Below, in pieces: positions 56,641-64,000 of a stretch of 64,000 nucleotides of DNA. The DNA is from Parerythrobacter_A sp963799315 (lineage in GTDB: Bacteria > Pseudomonadota > Alphaproteobacteria > Sphingomonadales > Sphingomonadaceae). A program made the position numbers and the translations under genes. The notes beneath the pieces are model-generated. The model searched no databases, was not told the DNA's origin, and saw only the letters and a program-made list of their open reading frames with translations. The DNA lies in assembly GCA_963799315.1 (NCBI GenBank), contig CAWCWP010000003.1, positions 101,062 to 165,061 of the forward strand, read 5' to 3'. Position 1 is the stretch's first letter, and every line of letters begins with the position of its first letter.

Positions 56641-58755
56641 CTAGTTGTTCTGGCGCTGGTCGCCCTTGTCGATGCCGTGGAATTTCGTGCCGTCCGTCAC
56701 CGGATCGGTCTTCGCCTTTGCACCCTTTGCACCGTCCGCCAGCTGCGGACGGGCAGCGGGCATCGGGGCCTTGCGGTCGCCCGTTTTCAGATAGGTGTCG
56801 AACCAGTCCATCATGCGCAGCGTGTAATCGTACCGGCTGGCCGCGCGGCGGTTGCCGTGGCCTTCGCCCGGATACAGCACCAGCCGTACCGGCGTATCGG
56901 GCTTGCGCACCTTGATGTTGCGATACAGCTCGTAGCTCTGGCTCGGCGCGACGCGCGTGTCCTCCGCGCCGTGCATAATGAGGATCGGCGTTTCGGCCTT
57001 GTCGACATGATAGATCGGGCTGACTTCCAGCATGTTCTGCCAGTCTTCCCACGGCCATTTCAGCGAATGCACATTGCGCATCTCGTTGGGAATGTCGGTG
57101 GTGCCGAATTTGCTGATCTGGTTGGAAATGCCCACGAACATGACGCTGGCGGCATATTCCGCGCTTTGCGCCGTCGCGGCCCAGGCGCTGGCATAGCCGC
57201 CATAGCTACCGCCGGTCATGCCCACGCGATCGGGATCGGCGATGCCGTCGGCCACCAGCGCGCGCTTGGCATCGACGATGTCGTTGAATTCCTTGCCCGC
57301 GTAATCGGCCTGGTGGTCCTTGGAAAACTGCGTGCCGTAGCCGGTCGAACCGCGATAATTCGGCAGGAACACGGCGTAGCCCTGTCCGGCGGCAAGCTGG
57401 CCCGGTTTCGAATAGGCGGTGACCCAGCCATTGCTTTCATGTGCTTCGGGTCCGCCATGCACGTTCATGATGAGCGGTGCGCCGCCGGCGGGCGCGCCGC
57501 CGACGGGTTCGATCAGCACGCCTTCCACTTCCTGCCCGTCGCGCGCGGTGTAGCTGTAGGCGCGCTGGGTGCCGAGCGTGATTTCGGACAGCCACGTATT
57601 ATGCGTCGTCCAGCGGGTAAAGTTGCCGTTGGCATAGCTGAACAGCTCGTCAGGATGCTGCGCTGTGCTGGCGCGCACGACAACGGTGTTGCCGCCCACT
57701 TCCAGGCTGCTGATATCCAGCCCGTTTGCTTTCTGTTCGGACAGCATCGTGCCATCGGGCGCGTAATAGCGCAGCGAACTGTTCACGCCGGTATGGATCA
57801 GCGCCGCCAGCCGCCCGTCGGCCAGCCATTCGGCGTCCATTGTGGCTTCCGCAGCGCCTGCGTTCAGCGCGCGGTAGGAGCCGGTGACGAGGTCCACCAG
57901 ATGCAGCGTTGTTTCCGCCGGATCGTTCATGTCGACGCCTGCAATCATCGATAGCTGGCGACCGTCTGGGCTGATTTCGACATCGCCCAGCTTGCCGGGT
58001 GTCTGCACCACGGCGCGCACATTGCCGGTCGGCATGTCGATAATGTGGACTCGTTTGGCGGTGTAGCTGTCATCGACATTCGGCGTGGGCGCGGATTCGA
58101 CGATGCCGGTGCGCGCATCGGCCGCGATCTGGAAGGCGCTGACATAACCCGGAATTGCCGTTTCCTGAGGCGCGGCATCCAGCTCGTCGCCGATATTGGC
58201 GCGGAACAGGCGGTTGAGGCGGGCTTCTTCCTCATAGACTATGGCGTCGAAGCCACCCTCGCCCTGCTCGTCGCGCTGATCGTCCTTGGCCGCCGACACC
58301 AGCAGGTGCATGTGGCTGCCGTCGGGTGCCCAGGCATAGCTGCGCACATCGGCGCCATCGACTGCCGCCAGCTTGCGGTGCGCGCCGCCATCCACTGGCA
58401 CGCCCCACACGGCGCGGTCTTCCTTGTCCTTGGACCAGGTGAAGCTGACCATCGAACCGTCCGGGCTGAAGGTAACGCCGCCGGGGCTGATATCGTCGGG
58501 CAGATAGGCGCGCGCCTGACCGGGGCCGGTGGCGATCATCAACACCTGTTTCGTGCCGCCATCGTCCTCGCCGCTGGTCACATCTGGCAGGCTGGCGGTG
58601 GTGTAGGCGACCCGCGCACCATCGGGCGACACTGCGATTGCGCCGACGCTTTCGATCTTGGCGATGTCTTCCGCCGTCATCGGGCGGGCGCTGGCGATTG
58701 TGGCAAGCGATGCGGAGGCGAGCAGGGCGGTGGCGGTCAGGACGGTGCGATGCAT
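56641..58755 (-). CDS. Secreted S9 family prolyl-oligopeptidase-type peptidase
   Basis: 704 aa. Signal peptide (about 1-23), beta-propeller repeats (AVSPDGARVAYTT; FSPDGSMVSFTW; ISPDGRQLSMIA), then an alpha/beta hydrolase domain with Ser in GGSYGGYASA, Asp in HGAEDTRVAP and His in GEGHGNRRA. The family cleaves short peptides (dipeptidyl/acylaminoacyl peptidases). Divergent from the amidohydrolase; the 133-nt gap may hold both promoters. Confidence 0.9.
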   Translation of the reverse strand: MHRTVLTATALLASASLATIASARPMTAEDIAKIESVGAIAVSPDGARVAYTTASLPDVTSGEDDGGTKQVLMIATGPGQARAYLPDDISPGGVTFSPDGSMVSFTWSKDKEDRAVWGVPVDGGAHRKLAAVDGADVRSYAWAPDGSHMHLLVSAAKDDQRDEQGEGGFDAIVYEEEARLNRLFRANIGDELDAAPQETAIPGYVSAFQIAADARTGIVESAPTPNVDDSYTAKRVHIIDMPTGNVRAVVQTPGKLGDVEISPDGRQLSMIAGVDMNDPAETTLHLVDLVTGSYRALNAGAAEATMDAEWLADGRLAALIHTGVNSSLRYYAPDGTMLSEQKANGLDISSLEVGGNTVVVRASTAQHPDELFSYANGNFTRWTTHNTWLSEITLGTQRAYSYTARDGQEVEGVLIEPVGGAPAGGAPLIMNVHGGPEAHESNGWVTAYSKPGQLAAGQGYAVFLPNYRGSTGYGTQFSKDHQADYAGKEFNDIVDAKRALVADGIADPDRVGMTGGSYGGYASAWAATAQSAEYAASVMFVGISNQISKFGTTDIPNEMRNVHSLKWPWEDWQNMLEVSPIYHVDKAETPILIMHGAEDTRVAPSQSYELYRNIKVRKPDTPVRLVLYPGEGHGNRRAASRYDYTLRMMDWFDTYLKTGDRKAPMPAARPQLADGAKGAKAKTDPVTDGTKFHGIDKGDQRQNN

Positions 58756-58888
58756 GAAAACAGGTCTCCTTTCGACAATTCGATTGCGTCCCGTCTTACC
58801 GTTTCAACGCGCGGACGCAAATGGCACCGGCTTGCGTGTGCTTGCGGCGGTGTGGCACATGCTTCTGCGAACGCTGGAGATTTACGAT

Positions 58889-60160
58889 ATGCGCCTGCCG
58901 ATTATTGCCGCCGTGCTGAGTTTCGCCCTGACGCCGGTTGCGGCGCTGGCGCAGGACACCGTCATCCTCGCCGGGTCCGTCCTGCGCGATGCGGACAGCC
59001 AGCCGACCGGCCCCGCCATCATCCGCGTGAAGGACGGTCGAATCGCCAGCATCACCGAAGGGCTTGAAGGCGATTTCGCCACGGATATCGTTGTCGACCT
59101 GCGCGACAAGACCGTGCTGCCCGGCCTGATCGACTTGCACGTCCATCTGACCGGCGACCCCGGCGGCGATTTCTGGAAGGCGACGACCGAACCGCCGGAA
59201 TGGGGCGTGGTGCTGGGCATGAAGAACGCCGCGCTGACCGTGCGGGCGGGCTTTACCACGGTGCGCGAGGCAGGCAGCGCGCAGCAGACGGCGTTCGTGC
59301 TGCGGCGCGGTACGGCGGAAGGCGTGGTGACCGGACCGCGCATCGTGGCGGCGGGGCCGGCGCTGTCGATCATCGGCGGACATGGCGACGTGTCGGGCTT
59401 CACGCCCGATGTGAACGCCGTGCTGACCAGCGGCTATACCTGTACCGGCGCGGCGGAATGCGCGGCCAAGGTGCGCCGCGCCGCCCAGAACGGGTCCGAT
59501 GTCATCAAGATTACCGCCACCGGTGGCGTCCTGAGCCAGCAGGGGCGCGGGCTGGAGGCGCATTTCAGCGATGCCGAGATGAAGAGCATCGCCGACACCG
59601 CGCACTCGCTGGGCCTTAAAGTCATGGCGCATGCACATGGCGCGCGCGGGATCGAAGCGGCGGCGCGCGCCGGCATCGACAGCATCGAACACGGCACATA
59701 TCTCGACAAGGCCGCCGCCGATGCCATGCGCGAAAACGGTACGGTGCTGGTGCCGACGCTGATGGCGTTCCGGGGCGTGACCGAGCGGCTGGGGCAGGGC
59801 ATCTATACGCCGGTTGTGGAGGACAAGATCCGCGCCGTGGCCGAAACCGCCAAGGTCTTTATGGGCCGCGCGCGCGAATGGAACGTGCCGATCGCCTTCG
59901 GCACCGATGCGGGGGTGTTCGACCACGGCCGCAATGCGCAGGAATTCGCGCTGATGAAAGCGCAGGGCATGTCCGACCGCGCCGCCTTCGCCAGCGCCAC
60001 GACACAAGCCGCGAAGGTGCTGGGCATGGAGAACGAAATCGGACGCCTCGCACCCGGTTACAGTGCCGATATCATTGCGGTGGCGGGTAACCCGCTGGAC
60101 GATGTGACCGTACTGGAAGATGTCGGCTTCGTAATGGTGCGCGGTCGCATCGTCGAATAG
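58889..60160 (+). CDS. Secreted metal-dependent amidohydrolase family protein
   Basis: 423 aa. Signal peptide (about 1-20, AALA/Q). Metal ligands: HVHLTGD (DLHVHL), carboxylated Lys in DVIKITATGGV, HAHG, SIEHGTY and Asp in FGTDAGVF. Members include imidazolonepropionase-like and Xaa-Pro dipeptidases; with the S9 peptidase and DUF885 protein it probably acts on peptides. ATG 58889 follows GGAG. Confidence 0.87.
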   Translation: MRLPIIAAVLSFALTPVAALAQDTVILAGSVLRDADSQPTGPAIIRVKDGRIASITEGLEGDFATDIVVDLRDKTVLPGLIDLHVHLTGDPGGDFWKATTEPPEWGVVLGMKNAALTVRAGFTTVREAGSAQQTAFVLRRGTAEGVVTGPRIVAAGPALSIIGGHGDVSGFTPDVNAVLTSGYTCTGAAECAAKVRRAAQNGSDVIKITATGGVLSQQGRGLEAHFSDAEMKSIADTAHSLGLKVMAHAHGARGIEAAARAGIDSIEHGTYLDKAAADAMRENGTVLVPTLMAFRGVTERLGQGIYTPVVEDKIRAVAETAKVFMGRAREWNVPIAFGTDAGVFDHGRNAQEFALMKAQGMSDRAAFASATTQAAKVLGMENEIGRLAPGYSADIIAVAGNPLDDVTVLEDVGFVMVRGRIVE

Positions 60161-60200
60161 CCACACGATCGAAGAACACCTGAACCGGAAAGCCCCTGCC

Positions 60201-62031
60201 ATGATCTCCTTGCGCCATGCCCTCCTCGCCGCCACCGCGTTTGCGCTGCCCACCATGCCGGTACTGGCACAGGACGCCGCGCCCGACACGATGCCCGATA
60301 CGATGGACGCGCAACCGCAGACCGAAGCGGCGAAGCTGTCCGCGCTGTTCGAGGATGCCGATGCGCGCAATCTGGAGCTGAACCCGCTCAGCCGTATCTT
60401 TCGTGGCGATACCGAGAATGCCGACCGGCTGGGCGATTACGGCACCGACAGCTATTTCCTCGCCAGCCGCCTCGATACGCAGCTCAACATCGCGTTGCTG
60501 GCGCAGATCGACCGGAGCAAGCTGAACGAAACCGACGCCATCGCCTACGATGTTTTTGCGCATAACCAGGACCAGTCGCTGAAAGCCAGCAGCGAGGCTG
60601 TGCGCGCGCTGACCGAGGTGCGACCCGTCAACCACTTCACCGGATTTCACACCTTCTACCCCACTTTCGCCAGCGGCGGCGGGGCCGCGCCGTTCGAGAC
60701 GCTGGCGCATTACGAGGACAACCTGTCGCGCCACGACGATTACATTACCATCGGCGACCGGAGCATCGGGCGGATGCGCGAAGGGCTTGCCAGCGGCGTC
60801 ACCGAAACGGCGCTCAGCATCGGGCGCGTGATCGAACAGCTCGACACGCAGCTGGCGGTGCCGATCGACGAGTTGCAATATATGAAGCCGACGACTGCGT
60901 TTCCCGATGGTTTGGCGCAGGACGTCAGGGAAGACCTGCGCGCCCGATACCGCGCCAAGACAGCCGAAATCTACGCCGCCAATACCCGGATGCGCGATTT
61001 CCTGCGCGATGAATACCTGCCCAATGCCCGCACCAGCGTAGGCCTGTCCGCACTGCCCGGCGGGCCTGAACTGTATGCCACGCTGATCGAAAGCACGACG
61101 ACGCTACCGCTGACGCCCGATTACCTGCACGATCTGGGTCTGGCGGAAGTCGCGCGGGTAAAAGCGGGGCTGGAAGAAATCCGTGTCGAAACCGGCTATG
61201 CAGGCACGCTGAACGAATTTTTCGATTACGTGCGGCAGGATGCGCAGTTCAAGCCGGAAAGCCGCGAGGCGCTGACGCAGACCTATTACGATATCGGCGA
61301 ACAGGTGGACGCCAGGATCGGCGATTATTTCAGCCTGACGCCAAAATCGCCGCTGGAAATCAAGCCCTACGATCCCGCCATCGAGCAATTCAGCGCAGGC
61401 GGTTCGTACAGTTCGGGATCGCCCGACGGCAGCCGTCCCGGCATCTTCTATTTCAACGCCTATGATTTGCCCAGCCGCCTGACGACGGGCAATGTCACGC
61501 TGTATCTGCACGAGGGCGCGCCGGGGCACCATTTCCAGATCAGCCTGGCGCAGGAGAACGAGGCGCTGCCCAATTTCATGCGGTTCGGCGGCAACACCGC
61601 CTATGTCGAAGGCTGGGCGCTGTATTCGGAAACGCTGGGCTACGAGATGGGCTTTTTCGAAGACCCGTGGAACCGCTACGGCACGTTGCAGGACGAGCAG
61701 CTGCGCGCGATGCGGCTGGTGGTGGATACCGGCCTGCACGCCAAGGGCTGGACGCGCGACGAGGCGGTGGCCTTCATGCTGCGAAAACAGCGGCATGACC
61801 CGCACCGAAGTCGTCGCCGAAGTGGACCGCTACATCGCCATTCCCAGCCAGGCGCTGGCCTACAAGGTGGGTGCGCTGAAGATACAGGAACTGCGCGCCG
61901 AAGCGGAAGCGGCTCTGGGCGACGGGTTCGATCTCAAGGCGTTCCACGCGCAGGTGCTGGGCACCGGCTCGCTGCCCCTGCCGGTGCTGGAAGCGAAGAT
62001 CGCGCGCTGGATCGCGGCGGGCGGAAACTAG
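60201..62031 (+). CDS. DUF885 family secreted hydrolase, frameshifted near the C-terminus
   Basis: About 609 aa. Signal peptide (1-24), then a DUF885 domain with the zinc-binding segment YLHEGAPGHHFQ and NTAYVEGWALYSETLG. An extra C near 61,785 shifts the frame; the true end (SGMTRTEVVAEVDRYIAIPSQ) is in the next frame, ending at TAG 62029-62031. DUF885 enzymes are thermolysin-like metallopeptidase relatives. Co-directional with the amidohydrolase. Confidence 0.85.
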
Positions 62032-62097
62032 ACGTGTAACCTTTCGGCGTCGCGCAGCGAACGGGTGGGAACACTATCCAAGACAAGGGGGCCACCA

Positions 62098-62712
62098 ATG
62101 ACCGACACAACTGCAATCGACACCGATGCGGCACCCGCAATACGCCTGACCGCCGCCGCCCTGCTGCTGACGGTGGTGACGCAGATCGTTTATGTTGCGA
62201 TCCGCGCGGGCGGTGCATCGCCGCCGTCCAATCTCATCTGGTCGGTGGAGGCGCTCGCCTTCCTTGCAATCTCGGTCGCGGCCTTCGTGCCGCTGGCTCG
62301 CCTGACGGCAACTCCGCTCGCCTTCGCGGCCATCGCGGTCAGCGGTATCCTCAACCTTGCGCAAGTCGGCATGGGACTGGCGATGTTCGGGCCGCTGCGC
62401 GAAGCGGGTGAAGCCGCCGCACCGGTGTTCGGTGCCGTGCTGGCGGGTGCGTTCTTCCTGTTCTTCGCGGCCAAGGTGCTGCTCGGCACGGCGGGTATCC
62501 TGATTGGCGGACGTCTGCTGGCAACCGCCGGTCTCGGCAAGGCCGTCGGCGGGCTGGGCATTCTTGCGGGAAGTGCCGCCGTCACCGTCAATTCCATCGC
62601 CCTGTCGCAGGGGATGGACGGGTGGCTGGAAATGGCCGTCGGCACGGGCACGCTGTCCACGCTGCTGCTGGCCATCGGGCTGTTCCTGCTACCCGCGCCG
62701 TCCGCGCGCTGA
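62098..62712 (+). CDS. Membrane protein, function unknown
   Basis: 204 aa with five to six hydrophobic segments (LTAAALLLTVVTQIVYVAI; ALAFLAISVAAFVPLA; AGAFFLFFAAKVLLGTAGIL; LSTLLLAIGLFLLP). ATG 62098 is preceded by AAGGGGG. No family recognised. It converges on the AbgT transporter gene, two bases apart. Confidence 0.6.
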   Translation: MTDTTAIDTDAAPAIRLTAAALLLTVVTQIVYVAIRAGGASPPSNLIWSVEALAFLAISVAAFVPLARLTATPLAFAAIAVSGILNLAQVGMGLAMFGPLREAGEAAAPVFGAVLAGAFFLFFAAKVLLGTAGILIGGRLLATAGLGKAVGGLGILAGSAAVTVNSIALSQGMDGWLEMAVGTGTLSTLLLAIGLFLLPAPSAR

Positions 62713-62714
62713 AA

Positions 62715-64000
62715 TCAGGGCGTATAGAAGGTCGGCGACCCCGGCCCCACCGGCAGCCCGAACACGAAGGTCCACAGGTAGAAGAAGGTGGACCAGATCG
62801 TGATGAAGAAGATCGTATAGGGCAGCATCATCGCTATCAGCGTGCCGACACCAAGGTCGCGCTGATAGCGGGTGGCCCATGCCAGGATCAGCCCGAAATA
62901 GCTCATCATCGGGGTGATGATATTGGTGGTGCTGTCGCCGATGCGATAGGCCGCCTGGATGACTTCGGGCGAATAGCCGATCAGCATCAGCATCGGCACG
63001 AAGATGGGCGCCGTCACCGCCCATTGCGCACTGGCCGAGCCGAGCGACAGGTTGATGAGCGCGCATAGCAGGATGAACAGGAAGAACACGGCCGGCCCGG
63101 TCATGCCGGTATCGACCAGAAAGTTCGCGCCCGTCACTGCCGTTATGGCGCCAAGGTTGGTCCAGCCGAAAAAGGCCACGAACTGCGCCGCGAAAAACAC
63201 CAGCACGATATAGAGGCCGAGCGAGGCAAGCGCGGCCGACATAGCATCGATCACGTCGCGGTCGGTTTTCATCGTCTTGGCAGCGCGGCCATAGGCGTAG
63301 CCGACGGCAACAAAGAAAATCAGGATCCACACCACGAAGCCATCGAAGAACGGCGAGTCCATCCGGTCGCCCGTTTCCGCATTGCGCAGGATGCCCCATT
63401 CCGGAACCAGCGTCAGCGCCATCAGCGCCAGCACGCCGACAAGCGTAACACCCGCCCAGCGCAGGCCCTTGCGCTCGATATCGGTCAGCGGTTGCATCAT
63501 GCCATCGTCGAGGATCGTAGGGTCCGCCTTGGACGCATCATACGGCCCCAGCTTGGGTTCGACGATATAGATGCTGACCAGCGAGCCGATGCCCGCCACC
63601 AGGAAGGTGGACACGAACATGAAGAACCAGTTGGCGGTCGCCAGCACGGTATAGTCGGCGTCGATCAGCTGCGCAGCCTCGGTGGTTATGCCCGCCAGCA
63701 ATGGGTCGATAGTGCCGATCAGCAGGTTCGCGCTGTATCCGCCGGACACGCCCGCAAACGCAGCCGCCATCCCGGCCAGCGGGTGCCGCCCCAGCGCGTA
63801 GTAGATCGCGCCGCCCAGCGGGATCAGCACGACGTAACCGACTTCGCTGGCGGTGTTGGAGATGATGCCGGCAAACACTATCGCCACCGTCACCAGCTTG
63901 GGCGGCGCGCCCATCACCATGCTGCGCACGGCGGCGGACAGCAGGCCCGATTTCTCCGCGACGCCCACGCCGAGCATGGCGACCAGCACCACGCCCAGTG
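62715..64000 (-). CDS. AbgT family transporter (5' partial)
   Basis: Last about 428 residues of a carboxylate transporter, running off the right edge; the frame is open to base 64,000 (ALGVG, GVAEKSGLLSAAVRSMV). Marks: NTASEVGYVVLIPLGGAIYY, LIGTIDPLLAGITTEAAQ, SLGSASAQWAVTAPIFVPML, YRIGDSTTNIITPMMSYFGL. The AbgT family imports p-aminobenzoyl-glutamate or exports drugs such as sulfonamides. Confidence 0.92.
   Translation of the reverse strand, partial: LGVVLVAMLGVGVAEKSGLLSAAVRSMVMGAPPKLVTVAIVFAGIISNTASEVGYVVLIPLGGAIYYALGRHPLAGMAAAFAGVSGGYSANLLIGTIDPLLAGITTEAAQLIDADYTVLATANWFFMFVSTFLVAGIGSLVSIYIVEPKLGPYDASKADPTILDDGMMQPLTDIERKGLRWAGVTLVGVLALMALTLVPEWGILRNAETGDRMDSPFFDGFVVWILIFFVAVGYAYGRAAKTMKTDRDVIDAMSAALASLGLYIVLVFFAAQFVAFFGWTNLGAITAVTGANFLVDTGMTGPAVFFLFILLCALINLSLGSASAQWAVTAPIFVPMLMLIGYSPEVIQAAYRIGDSTTNIITPMMSYFGLILAWATRYQRDLGVGTLIAMMLPYTIFFITIWSTFFYLWTFVFGLPVGPGSPTFYTP

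Overview
This window looks like chromosomal DNA from a carotenoid-making alphaproteobacterium of the order Sphingomonadales, most likely the Erythrobacteraceae. The grounds are high GC, a PhyR/EcfG general stress response locus, a methionine synthase split into two genes, a crtY-crtI-crtB carotenoid cluster, PHA synthase with a phasin, and several peptidase genes of kinds common in sphingomonads. No prophage, plasmid backbone, IS element, CRISPR array or rRNA gene is visible. Genes at both window edges are cut off.

Layout. 1-3.3 kb: general stress response, with a CHASE sensor kinase (5' end missing), phyR, a probable GsrN-like small RNA and a FAT GUY single-domain response regulator. 3.3-9.3 kb: an acyltransferase-like protein, a fatty acid desaturase, a small lipoprotein, a GNAT gene, lptG-lptF and clpS. 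9.4-12.2 kb: phasin and PHA synthase. 12.4-17.4 kb: alaC-type aminotransferase, a four-gene cassette (membrane-anchored HTH protein, helical protein, membrane protein, RadC-like JAB protein), a crotonase and a thioesterase. 17.5-19.6 kb: tRNA-Cys, tRNA-Thr and an ABC-F ATPase. 19.7-26.5 kb: a LacI-family regulator, then a methionine operon (ArsR-methyltransferase regulator, metF, split metH). 26.6-31.7 kb: tandem glycine riboswitch and gcvT-gcvH-gcvPA-gcvPB. 31.7-33.9 kb: a flippase and an Nmad3-like protein. 33.9-42.7 kb: valine catabolism (mmsB, enoyl-CoA hydratase, HIBCH, acyl-CoA dehydrogenase, mmsA) interleaved with envelope proteins. 42.8-49.5 kb: tRNA-Gly, a PhyH dioxygenase, a methyltransferase, a UPF0016-like protein, Dps, 6-phosphogluconolactonase, a Nudix hydrolase, DinB and a Bcr/CflA transporter. 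49.5-51.6 kb: the biotin-carrying subunit of an acyl-CoA carboxylase. 51.7-56.5 kb: carotenoid genes. 56.6-64 kb: an S9 peptidase, an amidohydrolase, a DUF885 protein, a membrane protein and an AbgT transporter (cut off at the edge).

How the genes work together. PhyR, the sensor kinase, the FAT GUY regulator and the sRNA form the input and output of the general stress response. EcfG-type promoters (GGAAC, 16-17 nt, CGTT) lie before phyR, the FAT GUY regulator and dps, and a weaker one before the sRNA. MetF supplies methyl-folate to the split MetH, and the glycine cleavage system feeds one-carbon units into the same folate pool, gated by the riboswitch. The valine genes and the carboxylase subunit belong to branched-chain amino acid breakdown, whose acyl-CoA products could feed PHA synthesis.

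Caution. About 26 single-base frameshifts interrupt otherwise well-conserved genes, including lptF, metF, metH, gcvT and dinB. Many fall in short homopolymers and none comes with stop-codon decay inside the protein sequence, so the likeliest cause is indel error in the assembly. Each such gene is listed at full length with the break positions.
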